A stretch of 64,000 bases of DNA from Streptomyces antnestii (GTDB lineage: Bacteria > Actinomycetota > Actinomycetes > Streptomycetales > Streptomycetaceae). The translations under genes and the position numbers were made by a program. The stretch lies in contig NZ_RZYA01000026.1 in assembly GCF_004005495.1 (NCBI RefSeq), forward strand, positions 59,626-123,625, written 5' to 3'. The notes under the pieces were generated by a model. The model was given only the letters and a program-made list of their open reading frames with translations, had not been told where the DNA came from and did not search any database. Positions 16,590 through 26,957 of this stretch are shown in pieces (within the stretch, counting starts at the first letter, position 1; the number at the start of each line of letters is the position of its first letter).

Positions 16590-18340
16590 GTGCCACAGGG
16601 ACCACAGCCACCGGTACAGCGACCGGCATACGCCTGCACGCGCCCGCGCCCGGCTGGTCCGTCACCGCCGACGTCGTGATCGTCGGCTCCGGTGTCGCCG
16701 GGCTCACCGCGGCCCTGCGCTGCCAGGCGGCCGGACTGCGGACCGTCGTCGTCACCAAGGCCCGCCTCGACGACGGCTCCACGCGCTGGGCACAGGGTGG
16801 CGTCGCCGCGGCACTCGGCGAGGGCGACACCCCCGAGCAGCACCTCGACGACACCCTCGTCGCGGGCGTGGGCCTGTGCGACGAGGACGCGGTCCGCACC
16901 CTCGTCACCGAGGGCCCCGACGCCATACGCCGCCTCATCGAGACCGGCGCCCACTTCGACGAGTCGGCGGACGGCGACCTCGCGCTCACCCGCGAGGGCG
17001 GCCACCACCGCCGCCGTATCGCGCACGCGGGTGGCGACGCCACCGGCGCCGAGATCTCCCGCGCCCTCGTAGAGGCGGTACGCGCGCGTGGCATCAGGAC
17101 CGTCGAGAACGCCCTGGTCCTCGACCTCCTCACGGACGCGGACGGCCGCACGGCGGGCGTCTCCCTGCACGTCATGGGGGAGGGCCAGCACGACGGCGTC
17201 GGCGCGGCGCTCGCCCCCGCCGTGGTCCTCGCGACCGGCGGCATGGGTCAGATCTTCTCGGCGACCACGAACCCGCACGTCTCCACCGGCGACGGCGTCG
17301 CGCTCGCCCTGCGCGCGGGCGCCGAGGTCTCCGACCTGGAGTTCGTGCAGTTCCACCCGACGGTGCTCTTCCTGGGCGCGGACGCGGAGGGCCAGCAGCC
17401 GCTCGTCTCCGAGGCCGTACGCGGAGAGGGCGCCCACCTCGTGGACGCCGACGGGGTGCGCTTCATGGCCGGCCAGCACGAACTGGCCGAGCTCGCGCCC
17501 CGCGACATCGTCGCCAAGGGCATCACGCGCCGCATGCTGGAGCAGGGCGCCGAGCACATGTACCTGGACGCCCGGCACTTCGGCGCCGAGATGTGGGAGA
17601 ACCGGTTCCCCACGATCCTCGCCGCCTGCCGCGCCCACGGCATCGACCCGGTCACCGAGCCCATCCCGGTCGCCCCGGCCGCCCACTACGCCTCCGGAGG
17701 CGTCCGCACGGACCTCCAGGGCCGCACGACGGTCCCCGGGCTGTACGCGTGCGGAGAGGTCGCCTGCACCGGGGTCCACGGCGCGAACCGCCTCGCCTCC
17801 AACTCCCTCCTGGAGGGCCTGGTCTACGCCGAGCGCATCGCGGACGACATCGTCGCGACCCACCGGGAAAACGGCCTCCCCGCGCGCGTGCCGGCCCCCG
17901 TGCCGCACCCGGAGACCCCGACCCACCCCCTGATGCCGCCCGAGGCCCGGTTCGTCATCCAGCGCGTCATGACGCAGGGCGCCGGCGTGCTCCGCAGCGC
18001 GGACTCGCTCGCCGAGGCCGCCGCGGGGCTCGGGCGCATCCACGCCGACGCGGCGCGCGCCCTCGCGGAGAACGGCAAGACGTCGGAGCCCGGCGTCGAC
18101 ACGTGGGAGGCCACCAACCTCCTGTGCGTCGCCCGCGTCCTCGTAGCCGCCGCCCGCCGCCGCGAGGAGACCCGCGGCTGCCACTGGCGCGAGGATCACG
18201 CCGACCGTGACGACGCGAACTGGCGCCGCCACATCGTCGTGACGCTGAATCCCGACCGGACGCTGGCCGCGCACACCACGCCCACCGCAGAATTCCCCCC
18301 GACCCGCCCCGAGCGCCGTACCCACCAGCAGGAGCAGTGA
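16586..18340 (+). CDS. nadB: L-aspartate oxidase
   Basis: First step of de novo NAD synthesis: oxidises L-aspartate to iminoaspartate. 584 residues. FAD dinucleotide motif VIVGSGVAGLTAALR near residue 30, STRWAQGGVAAA, EGGHHRRRIAHAGGDATG, EFVQFHPT and the C-terminal ASGGVRTDLQGRTTVPGLYACGE are diagnostic. ATG 16586 overlaps the panC stop. No nadA is visible in the window. Confidence 0.96.
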   Translation: MSATGTTATGTATGIRLHAPAPGWSVTADVVIVGSGVAGLTAALRCQAAGLRTVVVTKARLDDGSTRWAQGGVAAALGEGDTPEQHLDDTLVAGVGLCDEDAVRTLVTEGPDAIRRLIETGAHFDESADGDLALTREGGHHRRRIAHAGGDATGAEISRALVEAVRARGIRTVENALVLDLLTDADGRTAGVSLHVMGEGQHDGVGAALAPAVVLATGGMGQIFSATTNPHVSTGDGVALALRAGAEVSDLEFVQFHPTVLFLGADAEGQQPLVSEAVRGEGAHLVDADGVRFMAGQHELAELAPRDIVAKGITRRMLEQGAEHMYLDARHFGAEMWENRFPTILAACRAHGIDPVTEPIPVAPAAHYASGGVRTDLQGRTTVPGLYACGEVACTGVHGANRLASNSLLEGLVYAERIADDIVATHRENGLPARVPAPVPHPETPTHPLMPPEARFVIQRVMTQGAGVLRSADSLAEAAAGLGRIHADAARALAENGKTSEPGVDTWEATNLLCVARVLVAAARRREETRGCHWREDHADRDDANWRRHIVVTLNPDRTLAAHTTPTAEFPPTRPERRTHQQEQ

Positions 18341-18345
18341 GAGAC

Positions 18346-19332
18346 GTGAGCACCCCCGACCTCCCCCTCGCCGAGAGCGGCGCCTGCGGCGACGGCTGCG
18401 GCTGCAGCGGCGGATCCGACGCCGACATGGCCGACATGATGGAGTGCGGCCTCGACCCCGCCCTCGCCCAGCTCCTGGCCGACGCGGGGCTCGACCCCGT
18501 GGAGGTCGAGGACATCGCGCACATGGCCATCGCCGAGGACCTCGCCGGCGGCGTGGACGTCACCACGGTCGCCACCATCCCCGAGGACGCCGTCGCCACC
18601 GCCGACTTCACCGCCCGCGAGGACGGCGTCGTGGCCGGCCTGCGCGTCGCCGAGGCCGTCCTCTCCGTGGTCTGCACGGACGAGTTCGAGGTCGAGCGGC
18701 ACGCGGAGGACGGTGACCGGATCGCCGCGGGCCAGAAGCTCCTCAGTGTCACCACGCGTACGCGTGACCTGCTGACCGCCGAGCGCAGCGCCCTCAACAT
18801 CATGTGCCGCTTGTCCGGCATCGCGACCGCCACGCGCGCGTGGGCGGACACGCTGGAGGGGACCACGGCCAAGGTCCGTGACACCCGCAAGACGACGCCC
18901 GGCCTGCGCTCCCTGGAGAAGTTCGCGGTCCGCATGGGCGGCGGCGTCAACCACCGCATGTCCCTCTCGGACGCGGCCCTGGTCAAGGACAACCACGTGG
19001 TCGCCGCCGGCGGCGTCGCCCAGGCCTTCAAGGCCGTACGGGAGTCGTTCCCCGGCCTCGCCGTCGAGGTCGAGGTGGACACCCTCGACCAGCTGCGCGA
19101 GGTCGTCGAGGCGGGCGCCGACCTGATCCTCCTGGACAACTTCACCCCGGCGCAGACGGCGGAGGCCGTCGGGATCGTCGCCGGCCGCGCCCTCCTGGAG
19201 TCCTCGGGCCGCCTGACCCTCGACAACGCGCGCGCGTACGCGGAGACGGGCGTCGACTTCCTCGCCGTGGGCGCCCTGACCCACTCGTCGCCGATCCTGG
19301 ACATCGGCCTCGACCTGCGCGCGGCGGAGTAG
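18346..19332 (+). CDS. nadC: Nicotinate-nucleotide pyrophosphorylase (carboxylating)
   Basis: Converts quinolinate and PRPP to nicotinate mononucleotide. 328 residues from GTG 18346, placed 11 nt after ggag; GTG 18337, overlapping the nadB stop, is the alternative. Core motifs: AEDLAGGVDVTT, NIMCRLSGIAT, TRKTTPGLRSLEKFAVRMGGG, and LILLDNF. The N-terminus carries an unusual extension ACGDGCGCSGGSDADMAD that clusters cysteines before the catalytic domain. Confidence 0.95.
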   Translation: MSTPDLPLAESGACGDGCGCSGGSDADMADMMECGLDPALAQLLADAGLDPVEVEDIAHMAIAEDLAGGVDVTTVATIPEDAVATADFTAREDGVVAGLRVAEAVLSVVCTDEFEVERHAEDGDRIAAGQKLLSVTTRTRDLLTAERSALNIMCRLSGIATATRAWADTLEGTTAKVRDTRKTTPGLRSLEKFAVRMGGGVNHRMSLSDAALVKDNHVVAAGGVAQAFKAVRESFPGLAVEVEVDTLDQLREVVEAGADLILLDNFTPAQTAEAVGIVAGRALLESSGRLTLDNARAYAETGVDFLAVGALTHSSPILDIGLDLRAAE

Positions 19333-19336
19333 CGCC

Positions 19337-20134
19337 ATGCTGCTCACCATCGACGTAGGCAACACGCACACGGTCCTCGGCCTGTTCGACGGGGAGGAGA
19401 TCGTCGAGCACTGGCGCATCTCCACCGACGCCCGCCGCACCGCCGACGAGCTCGCCGTGCTCCTCCAGGGCCTGATGGGCATGCACCCGCTGCTCGGCGA
19501 GGAGCTCGGCGACGGCATCGACGGCATCGCGATCTGCTCGACCGTCCCCTCGGTCCTGCACGAGCTGCGCGAGGTGACGCGCCGCTACTACGGAGACGTC
19601 CCGGCCGTTCTCGTCGAACCCGGCATCAAGACCGGCGTCCCGATCCTCATGGACAACCCCAAGGAGGTCGGCGCCGACCGCATCATCAACGCGGTCGCGG
19701 CGGTCGAGCTCTACGGAGGGCCCGCCATCGTCGTCGACTTCGGCACGGCGACCACCTTCGACGCGGTCTCCGCGCGCGGGGAGTACGCCGGCGGCGTCAT
19801 CGCCCCCGGCATCGAGATCTCCGTCGAGGCCCTGGGCGTCAAGGGCGCCCAGCTCCGCAAGATCGAGATCGCCCGCCCGCGCAGCGTCATCGGCAAGAAC
19901 ACCGTCGAGGCCATGCAGTCCGGCATCCTCTACGGCTTCGCGGGCCAGGTCGACGGCGTCGTGAGCCGCATGGCGCGCGAACTCGCCGAGGACCCGGAGG
20001 ACGTCACCGTCATCGCCACCGGAGGCCTCGCGCCGATGGTGCTCGGCGAGGCCGCGGTGATCGACGAGCACGAGCCCTGGCTGACCCTGATCGGCCTGCG
20101 CCTGGTCTACGAACGGAACGTGTCCCGCTCCTGA
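19337..20134 (+). CDS. coaX: Type III pantothenate kinase
   Basis: Phosphorylates pantothenate, the first committed step to CoA. 265 residues of the ASKHA fold: phosphate-1 motif MLLTIDVGNTHTVLGLFDG, GADRIINAVAA, and VVDFGTATTFD. Four bases separate it from the nadC stop, so it ends the DUF2520-panC-nadB-nadC-coaX run, joining pantothenate supply, its kinase and NAD synthesis in one transcript. Confidence 0.96.
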   Translation: MLLTIDVGNTHTVLGLFDGEEIVEHWRISTDARRTADELAVLLQGLMGMHPLLGEELGDGIDGIAICSTVPSVLHELREVTRRYYGDVPAVLVEPGIKTGVPILMDNPKEVGADRIINAVAAVELYGGPAIVVDFGTATTFDAVSARGEYAGGVIAPGIEISVEALGVKGAQLRKIEIARPRSVIGKNTVEAMQSGILYGFAGQVDGVVSRMARELAEDPEDVTVIATGGLAPMVLGEAAVIDEHEPWLTLIGLRLVYERNVSRS

Positions 20135-20223
20135 CGCCCTTTCGGCAGCACGCCAACTGCCCCTTCGCGCACGCCCTTTCGGTAACGTGTGCGTGAAGGG
20201 TGCAACGGTTCGCACTCTGCGGT

Positions 20224-20239
20224 CGTCTCCGCGGAGACG
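20224..20239. promoter_or_regulatory. 16-bp perfect palindrome upstream of a secreted-protein gene
   Basis: cgtctccgcggagacg is self-complementary over 16 bp and lies 37 bp before the next start. It could be an operator or the tip of the coaX terminator. No factor is suggested. Confidence 0.4.
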
Positions 20240-20275
20240 GGGCGTGAGCAGTCGGGAGGACGGGCGTGGGACGAA

Positions 20276-20698
20276 ATGTGGCGTAGGCGCGGACGGTCGG
20301 CGGCCGTGACGGCCGTGATGGCTGCGACGGTGATGGCCCTGGCGGGTCCGGCGAGCGCCACGGCCCGCGCGGCGGACGTCCCCACGGCGCCCCACCGGTC
20401 GTACGTCTATGTCGCCACCCCGGAAGCGGGCACGGCCACCGCCCCCGGCGCGGGCCACGACTTCGCCGGCGACGGCGCGCGAAGGCTCCCGCTGCCGGAG
20501 AACGCCACGTTCGTGATCGACGCGGCGGATCCGGTCGCCGCGACGCCCGGCGGCCCCGGCGCTTCGGACACGTCCGGGTCCGTGACGGTGACGTCGGCGA
20601 CGGGTGCCGGATTCCTGCCCTGGCTGGCCACGGCGGCCGCGGGCGCGCTCGGCGTCGGCGCGATCGTGTTCGCCGTGTGGCGACGCCGGGCGGAGTGA
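20276..20698 (+). CDS. Hypothetical secreted protein with C-terminal membrane anchor
   Basis: 140 residues from ATG 20276 (gggagga 15 nt upstream). Arg-rich N-terminus, signal-like AAVTAVMAATVMALAGPASATA, a short extracytoplasmic region rich in Ala/Thr/Gly, and a C-terminal hydrophobic helix (PWLATAAAGALGVGAIVFAVW) ending in RRRAE. No LPxTG. No family recognised. Confidence 0.75.
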   Translation: MWRRRGRSAAVTAVMAATVMALAGPASATARAADVPTAPHRSYVYVATPEAGTATAPGAGHDFAGDGARRLPLPENATFVIDAADPVAATPGGPGASDTSGSVTVTSATGAGFLPWLATAAAGALGVGAIVFAVWRRRAE

Positions 20699-20803
20699 CC
20701 TGGGGCGTGTCCGGCGGATCAGGGTCGGGGTCGCGACAGGCGAGCCACGCCGCGAATTGGCGGTTAAGCCGATTTTGTCCGACTTGATGCGTATCGTCGG
20801 GCC

Positions 20804-21439
20804 ATGCCCACGCCATACGGAAACCGCGGCGGCATGGCGTTCGGCGCTGAAGAGCTGCGTGTGCTCCGACGCGCCCTCGCCCTTGCCCTTCACCCCAGTC
20901 CCGTCTCCGCCCAGGACGTCCAGGACTGCCTCAGGCTCGCCGAATCGGTCGACCAGGCAGTCGACGAAGGCGCCCGCCTCCGCGCCTTCCTGCTGGCCGA
21001 CCTGGCCCGCTACCGGGCCGCCCTGCCCGGCACCACCACCGGCTACCTGAGCCTGCTCGACGAGGCCCTCGCGGCGGGCTACGGGCCCGGCGCCGACGAC
21101 CTCGCCGCCCTGCGCGCCCTGCGCGGCAACCCGTCCGCCGCCACCCTCCTCGAACGCTGCCGCACGCTCGCCGAGCGCGACGTGCGGGCCCGCCTGGAGG
21201 GCCGCACGCAGGTGCGCGCGCAGACGCGCGTGCAGCCCCGCGTACCGGCTTCCCGCACCCGACTGCTCGCCCTGCCCGGAGGCCTCGCCGCCGACGGCAA
21301 GCCGGCATCCGCCCCCAAGCCCCCGGCCGGCCCCCCGGCCCCGCCGCGTCCCATGCCCACCCCGGCCGAGGTCTTCCCGCCCAAGCGCCGCCCGGCGCCG
21401 CCGCCCGCGGCCCCGCCGAAGGAACTCGCCGTCGGATAG
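20804..21439 (+). CDS. Hypothetical protein with helical N-domain and Pro-rich tail
   Basis: 211 residues. The first ~130 form Ala/Leu-rich helices (EELRVLRRALALALHP, QDVQDCLRLAESVDQAVDEGARLRAFLLADLARYRAALPG). The last ~70 are Pro/Ala/Lys-rich, probably disordered. MAFGAEELR at 20834 is an alternative start. The same-strand small membrane protein follows after 13 bp, so they may be co-transcribed. Function unknown. Confidence 0.75.
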   Translation: MPTPYGNRGGMAFGAEELRVLRRALALALHPSPVSAQDVQDCLRLAESVDQAVDEGARLRAFLLADLARYRAALPGTTTGYLSLLDEALAAGYGPGADDLAALRALRGNPSAATLLERCRTLAERDVRARLEGRTQVRAQTRVQPRVPASRTRLLALPGGLAADGKPASAPKPPAGPPAPPRPMPTPAEVFPPKRRPAPPPAAPPKELAVG

Positions 21440-21452
21440 CTACTCTGGGGGC

Positions 21453-21635
21453 ATGGACTACGTCTCCGCCCTCACGCCCCCCGTAGTGATGGCCGCCTTC
21501 TTCATCGGTCTCATCGTGACGATCGTGAAGTCCCAGGGCGGCGACAAGAAGGCCAAGGAGGACGCGGCCGTCGACGCCGCGCTCGCCCGCGCCGAGGCGG
21601 CCCGCCAGGCCACCGCGCTGCCCAGCGACATCTGA
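21453..21635 (+). CDS. Small single-pass membrane protein
   Basis: 60 residues: one hydrophobic helix (PPVVMAAFFIGLIVTIVKS) then a charged Ala/Lys/Glu helix. Immediately followed by a strong terminator, which supports it as the last gene of the transcript. No known family. Confidence 0.75.
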   Translation: MDYVSALTPPVVMAAFFIGLIVTIVKSQGGDKKAKEDAAVDAALARAEAARQATALPSDI

Positions 21636-21636
21636 G

Positions 21637-21663
21637 AAGGGCGCCCCACCGGGCGCCCTTTTT
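21637..21663 (+). terminator. Rho-independent terminator
   Basis: Perfect 10-bp stem (aagggcgccc / gggcgccctt), 4-nt loop and a following T run. It starts two bases after the stop codon of the small membrane protein. Confidence 0.9.
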
Positions 21664-21731
21664 GTCATTGTCAGGCACTGTTCGCCACGTCCGGTGCCCT
21701 ATTGCCGACTTCTGCCACTAGTGTGCTACTT

Positions 21732-22214
21732 GTGCCGCGCCCATTGGGAGAACTCGAAGACGCAGTGATGACACGGGTGTGGAAGTGGAACCGCCCCGTG
21801 ACGGTTCGCGAAGTCCTGGAAGACCTCCAGCAGGACCGGTCCATCGCGTACACCACGGTCATGACCGTTTTGGACAATCTCCACCAGAAGGGCTGGGTGC
21901 GCCGCGAAGCGGAAGGCCGGGCCTATCGATATGAGGCCGTCTCCACTCGCGCCGCGTACTCAGCCGCGCTGATGAACGACGCCTGGTCCCAGAGCGACAA
22001 CCCCGCCGCGGCTCTCGTCGCCTTCTTCGGCATGATGTCGCCGGAACAACGCGAAGCCCTGAACGACGCCGTGCGCATGGTGCAGGGACCGCAGGGCCTG
22101 TCCACCGGGACCCGCGAGTCCGAAGGGCCCGAAGAGCCGGAAGACCCTGGAGAGCCGGAAGGCCCCGGGGGACCCGAAGGACCCGGGGGACCGGCCGAGG
22201 GCTCCGGGCGATAG
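21732..22214 (+). CDS. BlaI/MecI/CopY-family transcriptional repressor
   Basis: 160 residues from GTG 21732. The winged helix reads LGELEDAVMTRVWKWNRPVTVREVLEDL and SIAYTTVMTVLDNLHQKGWVRREAEGRAYRYEA, the penicillinase-repressor family. The C-terminus is an unusual acidic Pro/Gly/Glu low-complexity tail (about 130-160). No BlaR-type protease or beta-lactamase is adjacent, so its target and inducer are unknown. Confidence 0.88.
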   Translation: MPRPLGELEDAVMTRVWKWNRPVTVREVLEDLQQDRSIAYTTVMTVLDNLHQKGWVRREAEGRAYRYEAVSTRAAYSAALMNDAWSQSDNPAAALVAFFGMMSPEQREALNDAVRMVQGPQGLSTGTRESEGPEEPEDPGEPEGPGGPEGPGGPAEGSGR

Positions 22215-22223
22215 CGTCCGCTC

Positions 22224-22766
22224 ATGCCAGCACAGCTCCCCGATGTCACCGCAAAAGCAGTCACCGTACGCAGGGCGAGGACGGCCGATGTGCCGGCCGT
22301 GCGCCGACTCCTCGACGCGTACAGCCGTGAGGGGATCCTGCTCGACAAAGCCACGGTGACGCTTTACGAGGACATCCAGGAGTTCTGGGTCGCGGAACGG
22401 GACGACAACGCGGAGGTCGTCGGCTGCGGCGCCCTGCACGTCATGTGGGAAGACCTCGCGGAAGTCCGCACCCTCGCGGTGAATCCGGTGGTCAGGGGCG
22501 CGGGTGTCGGGCACCAACTGCTGCAGAAGTTGCTGCAGACCGCGCGCTGGATCGGTGTTCGCCGGGTTTTCTGTCTCACCTTCGAAGTGGAGTTCTTCCA
22601 GAAGCACGGCTTCGTGGAGATCGGAGAGGCACCCGTCGATACGATCGACACCGATGTCTACAGCGAGCTCTTGCGTTCCTATGACGAGGGTGTCGCGGAG
22701 TTCCTCGGTCTCGAACGAGTGAAACCGAACACCTTGGGCAACAGTCGGATGCTTCTGCATCTGTGA
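22224..22766 (+). CDS. argA: Short ArgA-type amino-acid N-acetyltransferase
   Basis: 180 residues, GNAT fold. Acetyl-CoA loop VVRGAGVGHQLLQKLLQTA and the preceding CGALHVMWEDLAEVRTLAV match the short N-acetylglutamate synthases of actinobacteria (like mycobacterial Rv2747), which lack the kinase-like half of the E. coli enzyme. It would catalyse the first step of arginine synthesis; whether it is the main enzyme here is not visible. Nine bases after the BlaI-like stop. Confidence 0.82.
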   Translation: MPAQLPDVTAKAVTVRRARTADVPAVRRLLDAYSREGILLDKATVTLYEDIQEFWVAERDDNAEVVGCGALHVMWEDLAEVRTLAVNPVVRGAGVGHQLLQKLLQTARWIGVRRVFCLTFEVEFFQKHGFVEIGEAPVDTIDTDVYSELLRSYDEGVAEFLGLERVKPNTLGNSRMLLHL

Positions 22767-22912
22767 TCTTCAAGCGGTATTCCTGAGCAGCACCCTGCCC
22801 AGGTGCCCTATGTCCGAAACGCGCATCTTTCCGGGCTTCCCGGTCCCTTGGTCTCTCCTGGATCTCTCCCAGGGGTTTGTGTTTTTCCAGCAAAAGCGGT
22901 TTGCTTTCCGAC

Positions 22913-22934
22913 GTACTGCAGTACTGCATATAAC
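22913..22934 (+). promoter_or_regulatory. lsr2 upstream palindromes and possible -10 element
   Basis: Overlapping dyads gtactgcagtac (22913-22924) and tgcagtactgca (22917-22928) abut TATAAC at 22929-22934. The surrounding ~100 bp (from about 22870) is markedly richer in A/T (tttttccagcaaaag) than anything nearby, the kind of tract Lsr2 itself binds. A promoter with autoregulation is inferred; no clean -35 is visible. Confidence 0.45.
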
Positions 22935-23002
22935 AAGGGGCGGCGATTCGACGACTGAGGTCGTGGAGTCCGGCCCTACAGATATCGATGAAAGGAAATC
23001 CG

Positions 23003-23341
23003 GTGGCACAGAAGGTTCAGGTCCTTCTTGTCGACGACCTCGACGGTGGCGAGGCGGACGAGACCGTGACGTTCGCGTTGGACGGCAAGACTTACGAGAT
23101 CGACCTCACCACTGCCAACGCGGACAAGCTCCGTGGACTTCTTGAGCCGTATCTCAAGGGTGGTCGTCGCACCGGAGGCCGTGCGGCCGGCGGGCGTGGC
23201 AAGGCGCGCGCGGCCGCGGCCGGCGGCAGCCAGGACACGGCGCAGATCCGTGCCTGGGCGAAGGAGAACGGTTACGAGGTCAACGACCGCGGCCGCGTTC
23301 CCGCGTCCATCCGCGAGGCCTACGAGAAGGCCAACGGCTGA
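23003..23341 (+). CDS. lsr2: Nucleoid-associated protein Lsr2
   Basis: 112 residues. Histone-like silencer that bridges AT-rich DNA. N-terminal dimerisation half MAQKVQVLLVDDLDGGEADETVTFALDGKTYEIDL, a basic Gly/Ala/Arg linker, and C-terminal domain QIRAWAKENGYEVNDRGRVPASIREAYEKAN, whose RGR is the minor-groove hook. GTG 23003 is preceded by aaagga at 6 nt. Its 3' end overlaps the convergent gene by 22 bp. Confidence 0.96.
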   Translation: MAQKVQVLLVDDLDGGEADETVTFALDGKTYEIDLTTANADKLRGLLEPYLKGGRRTGGRAAGGRGKARAAAAGGSQDTAQIRAWAKENGYEVNDRGRVPASIREAYEKANG

Positions 23342-23922
23342 GCGCTGGTACGTCGCAGCCGGATCCGGTGACACTGGGTCGCGGCCGCGTCCACCAGCCG
23401 TACGAGACCGGGGGCGCCCCCACCGCCCCCTACGGCCGACAGGGCCGTCAGGGCCGGAAGCGTCGGCTCCACGTCGCATCCGGGCTCGGGGGGCCGCACC
23501 CAGACAGCGGCCTCCTGCGGGTCCGGACAGCCCGGGGGCGCGGGCGCGTCGATCCGCCCGCCCGCACCGACCACGGTGAGATCGAGGGGCAGTGCCCCCC
23601 ACTCCAGCCAGTCGAGCAGCCCAGGCAACTCCTCGGCGCTGCCCGCGGCCACCAGGAGTCGCATCGTCTCCCCCTGTAGCGCCACCGGGCAACGGGGGTC
23701 GAGACGCCGCAGCACGGAATGTCCCGCCTCCGCGGGCAGCTCCAGCACGTCGAAGCGCAGGCCTGTCAGCAGCTGCGGGCCCAGCGGGCCGGGCGCGCAG
23801 GCCCAGCCCAGCGCGTTCTCGTACCACTCCTGCCACGCGTGCCATTCCCGCGATGCGCGCACGGGGCGTCCCGCGTCGAGCGGCCGACGGGGCACGGGCA
23901 CGGTGGGAACGATGGAGACCAT
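23320..23922 (-). CDS. Conserved hypothetical protein (SCO3374 family)
   Basis: 200 residues from ATG 23922 (MVSIVPTVPVPRRPLDAG). Contains REWHAWQEWYENALGWACAPG and LTGLRFDVLELPAEAGHSVLRRL. This resembles the N-terminal part of bifunctional primase/polymerase-like proteins and is known to me only as a Streptomyces family next to clpC. Longer in-frame starts run into the clpC promoter region and are rejected. Function unknown. Confidence 0.75.
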   Translation of the reverse strand: MVSIVPTVPVPRRPLDAGRPVRASREWHAWQEWYENALGWACAPGPLGPQLLTGLRFDVLELPAEAGHSVLRRLDPRCPVALQGETMRLLVAAGSAEELPGLLDWLEWGALPLDLTVVGAGGRIDAPAPPGCPDPQEAAVWVRPPEPGCDVEPTLPALTALSAVGGGGGAPGLVRLVDAAATQCHRIRLRRTSAQPLAFS

Positions 23923-24135
23923 GTCCGGAGCAACCGCCGGGAACCCTTCCGGGTTACGCAGCGTTGTGCCGTGTGTGCGCAGGGTTTCCCGAATGGGGGC
24001 GTGCGGACGTATTCGGCGGCGCAAGGATGTTCGCCCGTAGCGGAGGGAAGGGGGGTGTGCCGCATGGAGTGTCACTCCTGGCGGGTAAGACATCCCTAGT
24101 GAAGAGGGGCGACACGTGGGTTTCGGGCCTCTTGC

Positions 24136-24149
24136 GTTCGCCATCGGCG
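24136..24149. promoter_or_regulatory. ClgR-type operator upstream of clpC
   Basis: gttcgccatcggcg fits GTTCGC-N5-GCG, the site reported for ClgR, the activator of clp and lon genes in Streptomyces. It lies 216 bp before the clpC start, in the 442-bp interval otherwise free of genes. Confidence 0.65.
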
Positions 24150-24180
24150 TACTGATGGTGGGGGTAACTGCCTGGCCTGC

Positions 24181-24210
24181 GGGAACATCGTCTCGCACCA
24201 TCGGTGTTGG
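24181..24210 (+). promoter_or_regulatory. Possible SigR-type promoter for clpC
   Basis: GGGAAC at 24181 and TGTTG at 24205 with an 18-nt spacer approximate the thiol-stress sigma-R pattern (GGGAAT-N18-SGTT). It is 32 bp downstream of the ClgR-like site. Two mismatches and no transcript data make it tentative. Confidence 0.4.
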
Positions 24211-24364
24211 AGCAGTTGTCGGCGTTCGGCGCAGGAGAACCTCCGAGATGGGGTCCGGGTGTCGGCAGTTGGAATGAGCGGTCCCCGCTTGCGGGACTAA
24301 GCTGCGGAAGGACAGGGAGGGGAGCGTCCCCTTACTGCCTGACCGCTCTGAGGAGCGATTAACG

Positions 24365-26890
<2,526 letters not shown>

Positions 26891-26910
26891 CCCTTCGGGG
26901 TGCGCCAGTG

Positions 26911-26952
26911 AAAGGGGCTGCCCGGGACTTCGGTCCCGGGCAGCCCCTTTTT
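26911..26952. terminator. Strong bidirectional terminator
   Basis: An 18-bp perfect stem (arms 26911-26928 and 26933-26950, aaaggggctgcccgggac and complement) closed by a UUCG tetraloop and followed by Ts. It separates the convergent clpC and NACHT genes; the A-rich left foot gives a T run on the minus strand too. Confidence 0.95.
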
Positions 26953-26957
26953 CGCGT

